39,796 bases of DNA from Chitinophagaceae bacterium (GTDB lineage: Bacteria > Bacteroidota > Bacteroidia > Chitinophagales > Chitinophagaceae), in contig JAICGN010000030.1 of NCBI GenBank assembly GCA_025923075.1, positions 1 to 39,796 of the forward strand, written 5' to 3'. This document shows positions 9,280 through 17,638 of this stretch, piece by piece. Below the pieces are notes generated by a model. That model was not told where the DNA came from. It did not search any database and worked only from the letters and a program-made list of their open reading frames with translations. The position numbers were made by a program, and so were the translations under genes. Within the stretch, counting starts at the first letter, position 1, and each line of letters opens with the position of its first letter.

Positions 9280-11103
9280 CTAAAAATAATTCACGAATCC
9301 AAAGTGGATTTTTGACTGCCTCAGGTTAAATGGGGTGTCATCTCTTTTACCAACAGCCCAGGCAAGATTAAAAATTCCGGCCTTTGTTTCCAGCGCCAGC
9401 CCAAGCCCCGTGCCGAAATAGGTATGACTATAATTTGCGTTCTGGCTATTATTTCTTGCCCATCCACCATCAACAAATCCAAAGAAAAATGAATTCAACC
9501 CGATCAAGAAACGATACTCTAATGTGCCAACAGCATACTGAGATACATACTGACTCTCCTCGTCAAAACCACGCAGTAATTTATAGCCGCCAATCTGGAA
9601 AAGTTCATTTCTAAAAATATTATCGCTAAAAATAGTACCGCCGTAAATCGCTGTTTTAAAAGTTCCTTGTTTTCCAACCGGGAAATATTTTGCAACAGAG
9701 CCGATCGTTTTAAATTGATAAGATTTTAACTTGACCGTATCGTATAATGCATCAAAATCAAATGAAGGATCAGATGGGTCTTTTAATTCCAGTATCTCAT
9801 TGTTTTTCTTAACCTTCTTGGATCCAGCCGAACCACCTAATCGAAATTCAAAACCATTTCTTGGATTATAGCGATAATTAGTTTTACTTTTTTCATACTC
9901 TAAACCAATAGCCAACGAACTCACATCGGCGATATCAGGTAATGTTTTTGTGGCGATGACAAATGCATCATTAATGCCACCCTGGCTGACAATGGTTTGA
10001 AAATGGTGGAGGAAAATTTTCCCTGATTCCGACTCTGAAAGTACATAACTGGCACCGAGATCTAAATTTATATTCAGGTAACTGCTATCCTTTCGAAGCA
10101 TGTCGAAAGAGAAATTAATCCCTACTGGCGAGTTAAACAAGTAAGGATGCTGATAATAAATATTGAGTCGCGGGGATTTGACCTGTAGTTGCTGCCAGTT
10201 AAGCCCAAGAGCTTCACCACCACCAAAAGCGTTTCGAAGATTTATATTTGCCTCACCCGTTATCAGTAGTTTTTTTGAGGAAAGCTGATCATTATTTGGC
10301 AAAAAGCCAACAATTGCATTTACCTGGCTGCTTTTCTTCTGTTTTAGATACAGATTCAAAACAGAACCGGTGCCCAACAAACTCATATTCGATGGCTGTT
10401 CCTCCTCTACAAAACTCAATTCCTGAATCTTTTTTGAAATACCGGTCAATTTTTCCCGGTTATAAATACTTCCATTCTGTATTTCAAGATAACGTTGCAA
10501 GAAATCATTAGAGATTTTTGCACTGCCATATACACGGATACTATCAATTTTATAAAGGGGGCCTTTATCTATGATAAGATTTGCTGTTACACTATCCTCG
10601 TTAAGGTTAATGCTGTCAAGAAAAATTTTCCCAAATGGATATCCGTTGTTTTCGAGGTAAACAAGCATCCTTTCCTTGAGAGTTTTTAACTGTTCAAAGT
10701 TGATTGGTTTATTGGCAAATAATTTCTCGTTCCATCCGGAATTTGCCAGGACCTGCGGATCTGCAACCGCGGTGTTTATATGAGCCCACCTGTACTGTTG
10801 GCCGAGATACACGACCAGTTTTGCAGATGCGGTATCAAAGAAAATACTATCGAGAGAGGCTGCTACAAATCCCTTTGCCAGCAATACCGAAGGAAGTTTG
10901 TTTACATACTCAATACAGCTAAGGCGGGTAGCAAATTCTGTTTGGAGGCCAATCTCGTTTTTTAAAAACTCAGGAGGTTTATCAACTGATCTTGCATTTA
11001 AAAAATAATTCGATTGACCAACTGAAATGGTTTGAAATAGAATAATAAATAAAAACAGCAGGCCTGACGGCAGAGGGCTTTGTATTTTTGCAGAATTAGT
11101 CAT
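9280..11103 (-). CDS. BamA/TamA-like outer-membrane assembly protein
   Basis: The 607-residue product has a signal peptide (core SGLLFLFIILFQTISVG), POTRA-like domains and a C-terminal 16-strand-type beta barrel ending in the aromatic strand KIHFGFVNYF. One POTRA spans about residues 105-180 (INFEQLKTLKERMLVYLENNGYPF). The next begins at LYKIDSIRVYGSAKIS (about residues 183-235). Late barrel features include GGYKLLRGFDEESQ (the VRGY-like loop-6 motif of the Omp85 superfamily) and LEYRFLIG. At 607 residues it is shorter than a canonical five-POTRA BamA, so it is probably a TamA- or D15-like paralogue; substrate unknown. It heads the operon with DUF4271 and hemD. Its start codon is only 26 bp from that of divergent hemW. 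Confidence 0.82.
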   Translation of the reverse strand: MTNSAKIQSPLPSGLLFLFIILFQTISVGQSNYFLNARSVDKPPEFLKNEIGLQTEFATRLSCIEYVNKLPSVLLAKGFVAASLDSIFFDTASAKLVVYLGQQYRWAHINTAVADPQVLANSGWNEKLFANKPINFEQLKTLKERMLVYLENNGYPFGKIFLDSINLNEDSVTANLIIDKGPLYKIDSIRVYGSAKISNDFLQRYLEIQNGSIYNREKLTGISKKIQELSFVEEEQPSNMSLLGTGSVLNLYLKQKKSSQVNAIVGFLPNNDQLSSKKLLITGEANINLRNAFGGGEALGLNWQQLQVKSPRLNIYYQHPYLFNSPVGINFSFDMLRKDSSYLNINLDLGASYVLSESESGKIFLHHFQTIVSQGGINDAFVIATKTLPDIADVSSLAIGLEYEKSKTNYRYNPRNGFEFRLGGSAGSKKVKKNNEILELKDPSDPSFDFDALYDTVKLKSYQFKTIGSVAKYFPVGKQGTFKTAIYGGTIFSDNIFRNELFQIGGYKLLRGFDEESQYVSQYAVGTLEYRFLIGLNSFFFGFVDGGWARNNSQNANYSHTYFGTGLGLALETKAGIFNLAWAVGKRDDTPFNLRQSKIHFGFVNYF

Positions 11104-11115
11104 TCAAAGGACACT

Positions 11116-11123
11116 CAAAAATA
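11116..11123 (-). promoter_or_regulatory. Putative -7 element for the barrel-DUF4271-hemD operon
   Basis: On the minus strand this reads TATTTTTG, an exact TAnnTTTG match, 12 bp before the barrel gene's ATG. The upstream part of this promoter would then lie inside the first codons of hemW. No good TTTG -33 box is visible. Confidence 0.35.
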
Positions 11124-11129
11124 TTTTAT

Positions 11130-12275
11130 TTGGCCGGGATTTATGTACATATTCCTTTTTGCAAGCAAGCCTGTAACTATTGCAACTTTCATTTTTCCAC
11201 TTCATTGCGGTATAAAAACGAATTGCTGGCAGCTTTATTGAAAGAGACCGAACTCCAACGGGATTATTTGAAGAACGAACCGGTTGAAACGGTCTATTTT
11301 GGTGGAGGAACACCATCGTTATTGACAATTGAAGATCTAAAATTGCAACTTGAAAAGCTAAGTGAAGTATTTGATATTTCGACTGATGCGGAGATCACTC
11401 TCGAAGCAAATCCCGATGATATTGATGATGATAAACTGACTGGTTGGAAAAAAACCGGCATTAACCGGCTCAGTATTGGTGTTCAAAGTTTTTTTGAAGA
11501 GGACCTTTTGTGGATGAACCGTGCGCATAGTGCGCAACAGGCAATTGGCAATTTGCAGTTAGCCAGTAAGCAATTTGACAATATAACAATTGATCTCATC
11601 TACGGCCATCCACTTCTTACCAATGAAAAATGGAGGCAAAACGTAGAGCAAGTGATTTCACTTAATATTCCCCACATTTCCTGTTATGCACTTACAGTGG
11701 AACCGAAAACCCCTTTGCAAAAATTAATACTTGAAAAAAAGAAAGAAAACATCCAGCAGGAAAAACAGGCAGACCATTTCTTATTGTTGATGCAATGGCT
11801 GCAAGATGCGGGCTATGAACACTATGAGATTTCAAACTTTTCAAAACCAGGTTTTCGCAGCAGGCATAATACATCTTACTGGCAGGGAAAAAATTATCTT
11901 GGTCTTGGCCCGTCCGCGCATTCGTATGATGGCAAAACCAGGCAATGGAATATTTCGAACAACACTACTTATATAAAATCACTTTCAAAAAATGAAATCC
12001 CTTTCGAAAAAGAAATTCTTACTCCTGTTCAGCAGTTGAATGAGTACATCATGACATCATTGAGAACAAAAGAAGGTTTGAATTTGGAAAGAGTTCGGAG
12101 TTCAGCGTTCGGTCCCGATAGCCATCGGGATCAGAGTCAAGACCTCGAAATCAGGAGCCAAAAATTTATTAAAGAAGGAAAAATGCTTTTAAGAGAAAAT
12201 AAATTAATCCTTACAAAAGAAGGAAAATTATTTGCCGATGGAATCGCAGCCGAGCTATTTATTGATCCGGTTTAA
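11130..12275 (+). CDS. hemW: HemW, radical-SAM haem chaperone family protein
   Basis: HemW is a radical-SAM family protein related to coproporphyrinogen dehydrogenase (HemN) but thought to act as a haem-binding chaperone. The product begins AGIYVHIPFCKQACNYCNF. Cys11, Cys15 and Cys18 form the CxxxCxxC site for the 4Fe-4S cluster. YFGGGTPSLL, RLSIGVQSF, DLIYGHP, YEISNFSKPG and the HNTSYW...GLGPSAHS segment follow. The only usable start is TTG at 11130: an in-frame TAG occurs 33 bp upstream and no ATG precedes the cluster motif. The C-terminal helical domain holds an odd stretch (about residues 322-345, VRSSAFGPDSHRDQSQDLEIRS) encoded by a dispersed repeat. The stop overlaps the convergent gpsA stop. 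Confidence 0.92.
   Translation: MAGIYVHIPFCKQACNYCNFHFSTSLRYKNELLAALLKETELQRDYLKNEPVETVYFGGGTPSLLTIEDLKLQLEKLSEVFDISTDAEITLEANPDDIDDDKLTGWKKTGINRLSIGVQSFFEEDLLWMNRAHSAQQAIGNLQLASKQFDNITIDLIYGHPLLTNEKWRQNVEQVISLNIPHISCYALTVEPKTPLQKLILEKKKENIQQEKQADHFLLLMQWLQDAGYEHYEISNFSKPGFRSRHNTSYWQGKNYLGLGPSAHSYDGKTRQWNISNNTTYIKSLSKNEIPFEKEILTPVQQLNEYIMTSLRTKEGLNLERVRSSAFGPDSHRDQSQDLEIRSQKFIKEGKMLLRENKLILTKEGKLFADGIAAELFIDPV
12092..12165 (+). repeat. Heptad repeat plus GC palindrome inside hemW
   Basis: Three 7-base units (AGTTCGG, AGTTCAG, CGTTCGG at 12092-12112) lead into a perfect 7-bp palindrome, TCCCGAT-AGCC-ATCGGGA (12113-12130). More degenerate AGTCNNN-like units follow to about 12165. The same heptads occur in intergenic copies at 14950-14987 and 23657-23721. 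Here the repeat is read in frame as about 24 residues of HemW. Confidence 0.65.
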
Positions 12276-13306
12276 ACCAGTGATTCTTCAATCTGGCCGA
12301 ATCCTTCACCCGGCGAAAGCTGTTCCCACAAAATTTTATACACTGTTTCGGCAATTGGCATTTCAGCTTTTACATTCTTATTAATAATATAGATGCTTTT
12401 CGAAGCATTATACCCCTCTGCCACCATATTCAGTTCCACTTGAGCAGATCTTACTGTATAACCCTTACCAATCATTTTTCCGAAGGTCCGGTTACGGCTG
12501 TACAACGAATAACATGTAACCAGCAAATCGCCAAGATAAACTGAAGCGGCATAGTTTGCTTTTCTTTTATGAGTCACCGGGTCTTCACCTTCGTGCTTTC
12601 CAACTTCAATATTATGGATACCCACATTGCGAAGAAATCCAGCCATCTCATCTGCACTATTTGCAATGAATACACTTAAAAAATTATCTCCGTAGTCCAG
12701 GCCATGTGCGATACCGGCGCCGAGGGCATAGATATTTTTAAGTATCGCAGCGAATTGCACTCCATATATATCGTCATTTACCACTGTATTCAGGTAATCA
12801 TTTTTAAAATAAGTGGCAATCCCAACAGCGGTCTCTTCATCAACTCCTGAAAAGGTGAGATAAGATAGTTTTTCTGCAGCTACTTCCTCGGCATGACAAG
12901 GACCCATGATCGTGAAATAATCTCTCAGCTCCACATTGAACTGCTTCTCCAGGTAATCATTCAACAAAATATTATCCTGTGGGATAATTCCCTTAACAGC
13001 CGAAATAATTTTTTTCCCTTCAAAATCTTTTTTTGATAATACTTTCAACGTATCTGCAACATAAGCCGAAGGTGTTGCAATAATAATATGATCCGAAGCA
13101 GCAACTACTTTCGAGACATTTGTATCCAGCTGAAGCAAGGCTGTATCAAAAACAATGGAGCTTAGATAATTAGGGTTTTGCCTGTGTTTGCTGATGGATT
13201 CCGTCATCGCATCCGTTCTAACCAGCCAGTTAATGTGATGATGATTATCTGTAAGAATTTTTGCCAATGCCGTTGCCCAACTTCCGCTGCCAATGATGCC
13301 AAACAT
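12272..13306 (-). CDS. gpsA: Glycerol-3-phosphate dehydrogenase [NAD(P)+]
   Basis: GpsA reduces dihydroxyacetone phosphate to sn-glycerol-3-phosphate for phospholipid synthesis in the cytoplasm. The product begins MFGIIGSGSWATALAKIL, with the Rossmann GxGxxx motif at the very start. It then shows AVKGI, MGPCHAEEV, AAILKNIYALGAGIAHGLDYGDN (with the catalytic lysine region), YLGDLLVTCYS and SRN...G. I chose the ATG at 13306. The open frame runs to 13393, but the extra 29 residues would precede the nucleotide-binding strand and would be encoded across the terminator of the upstream adaptor gene. Length 344 residues is normal. The stop codon overlaps that of hemW by 4 bp in a convergent arrangement. 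Confidence 0.93.
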   Translation of the reverse strand: MFGIIGSGSWATALAKILTDNHHHINWLVRTDAMTESISKHRQNPNYLSSIVFDTALLQLDTNVSKVVAASDHIIIATPSAYVADTLKVLSKKDFEGKKIISAVKGIIPQDNILLNDYLEKQFNVELRDYFTIMGPCHAEEVAAEKLSYLTFSGVDEETAVGIATYFKNDYLNTVVNDDIYGVQFAAILKNIYALGAGIAHGLDYGDNFLSVFIANSADEMAGFLRNVGIHNIEVGKHEGEDPVTHKRKANYAASVYLGDLLVTCYSLYSRNRTFGKMIGKGYTVRSAQVELNMVAEGYNASKSIYIINKNVKAEMPIAETVYKILWEQLSPGEGFGQIEESLV

Positions 13307-13385
13307 AAACCAGGATTTGTTTGATTTTAAGGATTCTGAGGAAATAAAATTAAGTAAGCTGAATTTTCTTTCCTGAAATAATTTA

Positions 13386-13419
13386 AAAACCAAAAAGAGT
13401 CTTGTTTTGAAAGACTCTT
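13386..13419 (-). terminator. Terminator downstream of the efflux adaptor gene
   Basis: AAGAGTCTT (13395-13403) and AAGACTCTT (13411-13419) form a perfect 9-bp stem with a 7-base loop. On the minus strand it is followed by TTTTTGGTTTT. It sits 42 bp past the adaptor gene's stop and before gpsA, separating the two transcripts. Confidence 0.82.
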
Positions 13420-13461
13420 CTCGATCTCCTCATTAATCTTTTCAATCCCGGCAATCCTGGT

Positions 13462-14835
13462 TCAGTTCTCAAACAGCTTTTCCTTTGGCACCACCTTTAC
13501 CGCAGTTCCTTCTTTCAGTGTTTTGCTGATCGCATTAAAGGGCCCGGTTATCACTTCATCGCCATCTGCTATGCCCTCTGTTATTTCAATATAATTAATA
13601 TCCTGTATATCGGTTTTCACTTTTGCCTTTTTTACTTTACCATCTTTTTGCACTACAAAAACTATTTCCTCCAACTCATCACTATCTACGGCAACGTTTT
13701 CGTCAGTGTTTCCTTCCACCCTCTGCTTTTTCTCTTCCTCTTTCTTTTTATCGGCAATTGTTTTATCGCTGCCGATCACTCTTGTTGTCACAGAATTGAT
13801 AGGCACTGCCAATACATTATCCCTGCGTTTAGTTTTGATATCGGCGCTGGCGTTCATCCCGGGACGAAAAGGAAAACTCTTTGGCTTTGTTGGATCGATC
13901 AGATCAATGTAGGAGCTTTTATCAAGGCGGATCCTTACTTCATATTGTGTTACATCGGTACTGGTTAAAGCACTTGCGGATAATCCGCCTTTTGTACTGC
14001 TTGCAATTTGCGTTACCACTCCTTTGAACTTCCTGTTATTATAAGCATCCACCTCCACATCTGCGCTGTCGCCAAGATGTACTTTTACTACATCATTTTC
14101 TCCTACATCCACTCTTACTTCCAGCACACTCATATCAGCTACCCGCATCATTTCGGTGCCAATGCTGAAACTATTACCAGCCACCCTTTCTCCCTTTTTG
14201 ATAAGCAAAGATGAGATCACTCCGTTCATGGGAGCCACCAGGGTTGTTCTTCCCAAATTTTTATTGGCTGAACTTAATCCGGTTTGTGCTCCCTGCACAC
14301 CTGCCTGCAACCCTTTTATATTTTGTTTTGCTGCATTATAGTTGGCCTGTGCTGATTTATAGGTTGTTTCATACCCTTCAAACTCTGCACGGGAAATCAC
14401 TTTATCATCGTACAATTTTTTATTTCGATCATAAGCTTGCTTGGCCTGATCAAGGGATGCCTGTAATGCCTCCAGGGCCGCCTTACTATTCTCCACTACT
14501 GCCGCAGACTGGTTTACCCGTGAAGCCGCTTCATCTCTTTGTAAGGCATAGATATCAGCAAAAATTCTTGCAAGTATCTGTCCTTTTTTTACACTGTCCC
14601 CTTCTTCGACATTTAATTCAACCACTTCCCCGGAAATATCCGGGCTGATCTTTACTTCAACTTCAGGATATACTTTACCGCTTGCATTTACGGTTTCAAT
14701 AATTGTCCGGCGACTTGCTTTTTCAGTTGACACTTTTACGCCTTCATCTTTATTACCAGCAATCAATTTAAATCCTACCAGCAAAACGATCACCCCAAGC
14801 AATCCAAACAATATCCATTTAACAGTTTTACTCAT
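13462..14835 (-). CDS. HlyD/MacA-type periplasmic efflux adaptor
   Basis: Periplasmic adaptor (membrane fusion) proteins bridge an inner-membrane pump and a TolC-like channel. The 457-residue product has an N-terminal anchor helix (about residues 8-26, ILFGLLGVIVLLVGFKLIA), then a lipoyl half-motif (SGEVVELNVEEGDSVKKGQILARI). An Ala/Gln-rich coiled coil covers about residues 100-195, followed by the second lipoyl half (LVAPMNGVISSLLIKKGERV) and beta-barrel segments (VRVDVGENDVVKVHLGD, RPGMNASADI). A charged Lys/Glu-rich insert near residues 365-390 (DKKKEEEKKQRVEG) is unusual. It is downstream of a tolC-type gene with a 148-bp gap and no terminator between. No ABC or RND pump gene is adjacent, so the transported substrate cannot be inferred. 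Confidence 0.88.
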   Translation of the reverse strand: MSKTVKWILFGLLGVIVLLVGFKLIAGNKDEGVKVSTEKASRRTIIETVNASGKVYPEVEVKISPDISGEVVELNVEEGDSVKKGQILARIFADIYALQRDEAASRVNQSAAVVENSKAALEALQASLDQAKQAYDRNKKLYDDKVISRAEFEGYETTYKSAQANYNAAKQNIKGLQAGVQGAQTGLSSANKNLGRTTLVAPMNGVISSLLIKKGERVAGNSFSIGTEMMRVADMSVLEVRVDVGENDVVKVHLGDSADVEVDAYNNRKFKGVVTQIASSTKGGLSASALTSTDVTQYEVRIRLDKSSYIDLIDPTKPKSFPFRPGMNASADIKTKRRDNVLAVPINSVTTRVIGSDKTIADKKKEEEKKQRVEGNTDENVAVDSDELEEIVFVVQKDGKVKKAKVKTDIQDINYIEITEGIADGDEVITGPFNAISKTLKEGTAVKVVPKEKLFEN

Positions 14836-14949
14836 TTTATAGAAATTTATTTATGTACTTAGCTTTTGAAACTCTATTCAGCTTCCGTTGCAAGTTTAAC
14901 TTGAGTTTATCGAAGGGCACTCTTCTAGCAACATAATTATTCAGCGTTT

Positions 14950-14987
14950 ACTGACTCCGAACTCCTGACTCTGAACTCCGAACTCAC
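14950..14987 (-). repeat. Heptad-phased repeat between tolC-like and adaptor genes
   Basis: On the minus strand this reads as five consecutive 7-base units: AGTTCGG, AGTTCAG, AGTCAGG, AGTTCGG, AGTCAGT. The tract overlaps the stop codon of the tolC-like gene, so the repeat supplies its TGA. Next to it (about 14890-14925) is CAAGTTTAACTTG, a near-perfect small palindrome, followed by a CCTTCGATAAACTCAAG-type sequence on the minus strand that looks like another dispersed repeat. Confidence 0.65.
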
Positions 14988-16411
14988 AACTTAATCCCCT
15001 GTCCTTTAAAATACTCCAGCAATTTCATCTTAAAAACATAATCGTACTGCGAATACAACGCCTGTATCTGGGCACTCAGATAGTTATTCTGACTATTGAT
15101 AAGATCAAAAGTCGATAACAGGTTCTGCTCGTATCTTTTTTGCGCATACTCGTAAGACTTTGCTGAGGTCTGTACACTTTTCCTGTCCGCATTGTATTTC
15201 TGCATGGATGACGTAGCATCATTGTACGCTCTGTAAATATTCTGTTTCAAGGTCTGGTTGTCCAGTTCTTTGGTCAGCTCCCATTGTCTTACCTGGAGCT
15301 TTGTTCGTTCCCAGTTAGCACGGGCAGAATGGCCATTAAAAATAGGGATACTCAAACCCAGCCCGATATTCTGGCTGAGGTTTGTGTTTAGCTGGCTCCC
15401 AAAAGGAGTAACCCTTTCACCGATTTGAATAACACTTGGAGCTAACACATTGTAAGTGCTCGGTCCGATCGTTACATATGCCTCTGTGGCCTTATCCGGG
15501 CCCGGACCCAATTCTGGCCTTTTGACATTTACATAACTGGTGCCAATTCCTCCAAACGCGGTGATCTGCGGATACATTTGTCCTTTTGCAACTTCAACAT
15601 CTTTTTTTGCCGATAGCAAGCGAAGGTCGATCACCTTGTTTTGAGGAAGATTCTTTAATGCCATGGCATAAACAGCCTCTGGTTGCAGATCGGCCAAACT
15701 TTCAACCGGCACTTTATCTACCGATGGCGATTCAATATCAAAGGCAACGCCAGCATCAAGATTAAGCAGTGCTTTCATTTGCAAAATAAATTGCTGAACA
15801 CTTGCTTCTGCAGTTATAAGGGATGAGCTGTCGCGGCTAAGCTGAGCTTCGAGTTCAGCAGCATTCAACTCTGGTAAAGCGCCTGCATCAACTCTTTTTC
15901 TGGTATTATTTAATTGCTCGTTAGTTGTCCCTATCTGAACTTTTATAAGGTTTGCCTGTTCTTTTGCAAGCAGTATTTGCAAATAGGCGACAGCTACATT
16001 CAACGCAATATCATCCTGCACTTTTAGCACCTGTGCTTTATCAGCTTCATTAGCCAACTTGTTACTTTCAACAGTATTCTTTCTCACAAACCAGTTGAAC
16101 AAAGTAACTCCCGATTGAAGACTGAAGCTGGAGCTTAAAAAATTATTATCCTCAAGTACGCCGGTTGCAGGGTTTTCTGAACGACCAAAACGATATCCCG
16201 TACTGTTTTGAAAGTTCAAGGATGGGTATTGTGCACTCTTGCTTTGTTTATAAGTTACATCAGAAAAACGGGTTTGCAGGTCCGCCTGTTTTACAGAAAT
16301 ATTGTTTTCAATTGCATACTGCACACATTTCAGCAAATTCCATTTTTCCTGGGCTTGGGATGAAGCGGCCATAACGATAATGGCCAGAAAAAAAAGACTT
16401 CTTTTAAACAT
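14984..16411 (-). CDS. TolC-family outer-membrane efflux protein
   Basis: This family forms trimeric outer-membrane channels with a long periplasmic alpha-barrel. The 475-residue product has a signal peptide (MFKRSLFFLAIIVMAASSQA, cleaved before Gln), then the OEP-type start WNLLKCVQYAIENNISVKQADLQ. It shows two internally repeated helical hairpins. Examples are NVAVAYLQILLAKEQANLIKVQ (in part), GALPELNAAELEAQL, IPIFNGHSARANWERTKLQ and QKRYEQNLLSTFDLINSQNNYLSAQ. Length is normal. It is upstream of the adaptor gene on the same strand, forming a two-gene export unit. A TAnnTTTG element lies almost on top of its ATG. Confidence 0.9.
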   Translation of the reverse strand: MFKRSLFFLAIIVMAASSQAQEKWNLLKCVQYAIENNISVKQADLQTRFSDVTYKQSKSAQYPSLNFQNSTGYRFGRSENPATGVLEDNNFLSSSFSLQSGVTLFNWFVRKNTVESNKLANEADKAQVLKVQDDIALNVAVAYLQILLAKEQANLIKVQIGTTNEQLNNTRKRVDAGALPELNAAELEAQLSRDSSSLITAEASVQQFILQMKALLNLDAGVAFDIESPSVDKVPVESLADLQPEAVYAMALKNLPQNKVIDLRLLSAKKDVEVAKGQMYPQITAFGGIGTSYVNVKRPELGPGPDKATEAYVTIGPSTYNVLAPSVIQIGERVTPFGSQLNTNLSQNIGLGLSIPIFNGHSARANWERTKLQVRQWELTKELDNQTLKQNIYRAYNDATSSMQKYNADRKSVQTSAKSYEYAQKRYEQNLLSTFDLINSQNNYLSAQIQALYSQYDYVFKMKLLEYFKGQGIKL

Positions 16412-16415
16412 GGCG

Positions 16416-16423
16416 CAAAAATA
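16416..16423 (-). promoter_or_regulatory. Putative -7 element abutting the tolC-like start
   Basis: The minus strand reads TATTTTTG (exact TAnnTTTG), with only four bases between it and the ATG. If used, the transcript would start at or very near the start codon, giving a leaderless or nearly leaderless mRNA. No clear -33 box is seen at the usual spacing. Confidence 0.35.
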
Positions 16424-16467
16424 AGAGAATTGATTTTCTTGGTGACTGAATTATGACAAACGGGTCG

Positions 16468-17637
16468 TTAATTAATGATCGATTTTTCCAGGGCCTGGTC
16501 CAAATCTTTAATCAAATAATCAGCCTCTTCCAGCCCAACATATAATCGAACATATCTGTGTTCCGGGTTTATCGCGTCAAAATCAGTTACCGGTATTCCG
16601 GCACATTTAGGGATCACCAGACTTTCATGCCCGCCCCAGCTTACCGCCATCATAATATGCTGAAGTCCTTCGCAGAATTTCACGATCTCATCCCGACTTT
16701 TGGTTTTTAAAACCATCGTCATCAAGCCACAGGCACCGGTCATCTGTTTTCTGGCAAGCTGATATTGCGGGAATGATTCATCAAAAGGGAATATCACTGA
16801 TTCAATTTTTGGATGTTGCTTTAAAAATTTAAGTACTTCAAGTGAAGTCTTAGTGATCCGGTCAAGACGGGCAGGGAGTGTTCTCAACCCCCGAATCAGC
16901 AACCATGCGTTAAAAGGTTGAATGCCGCTGCCGATATTTAAATACTCGCTGTCAAAAATTTTTTTCATCATAGTCTGGCTGCCACTTAATACACCACCCA
17001 GTGTGTCGCTATGTCCACCGATATATTTTGTAGCAGTTTGCATTGCCAAGTCAATTCCCATTTCGATCGGCTTTTGATGAATCGGTGTGCAATAGCTGTT
17101 ATCAATAAAAGTTGTTATGCCTTTCGACCTTGCTGAACTTGCAACTTCCTTAATTGGTTGTAATGCAAAGTCCCAACTGTTTGGAGATTCGAGATAGTAT
17201 AAGGTCGTATTGTTCCCGGTCGCCTGTTCCCAGTTGCTGATTTTCGTTCCATCAATATATGTAGTAGTCACTCCAAACCGGGGCAATACGACATCAAACA
17301 TTCGCTCTGCCCATGTGTAAGGAGCTTTTACTGAAACAATATGATCCCCCGATTTTACATTGGCAAGCACCCCGCCAAAGATGGCGGCTGCCCCGCTATT
17401 AAAAACAAGACAATCTTCGGCTCCATCCAGCGCTGCTAATTTCTTTCTTAGAATTTCCACTGTTGGATTTAACCCGCGACTGTAGAGATAACCGGCCATC
17501 TCATCTTCGAATGCTTTGCTTAAGTCGGCCACCGTTTTAAAAGCGAAATTGCTGGTCTGTATTATTGGGGGAGAAATGGCATTGAAGTAATTTTCTCTTT
17601 CTTCTCCCAATTCATTTAATATAAAGGACAAATCCAT
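16468..17637 (-). CDS. Cys/Met-metabolism PLP enzyme (cystathionine lyase/synthase type)
   Basis: This is a fold-type I PLP enzyme of the transsulfuration family (cystathionine beta-lyase, gamma-synthase or methionine gamma-lyase type). Family signs are YSRGLNPTVEILRKKLAALDGAE, the phosphate-binding FNSGAAAI, FIDNSYCTP with the PLP-stacking Asp179, and TATKYIGGHSDTLGG with Lys204 as the Schiff-base lysine. RYVRLYVGLEE near the end carries the carboxylate-binding arginine. The usual ETPSNP is replaced by ESPNSWDF, and the loop after the first domain reads YTWAERMF, so the exact substrate is not assignable. Its ATG is one base past the stop of an amino-acid permease, so the two are translationally coupled. 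The protein has a normal length of 389 residues and no signal peptide. Confidence 0.88.
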   Translation of the reverse strand: MDLSFILNELGEERENYFNAISPPIIQTSNFAFKTVADLSKAFEDEMAGYLYSRGLNPTVEILRKKLAALDGAEDCLVFNSGAAAIFGGVLANVKSGDHIVSVKAPYTWAERMFDVVLPRFGVTTTYIDGTKISNWEQATGNNTTLYYLESPNSWDFALQPIKEVASSARSKGITTFIDNSYCTPIHQKPIEMGIDLAMQTATKYIGGHSDTLGGVLSGSQTMMKKIFDSEYLNIGSGIQPFNAWLLIRGLRTLPARLDRITKTSLEVLKFLKQHPKIESVIFPFDESFPQYQLARKQMTGACGLMTMVLKTKSRDEIVKFCEGLQHIMMAVSWGGHESLVIPKCAGIPVTDFDAINPEHRYVRLYVGLEEADYLIKDLDQALEKSIIN

Positions 17638-17638
17638 T

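Noticed and set aside
13307-13393. 29-residue N-terminal extension of GpsA
   Set aside because: The nucleotide-binding strand starts right at the internal ATG (MFGIIGSG), and the extension region reaches into the terminator of the adaptor gene.
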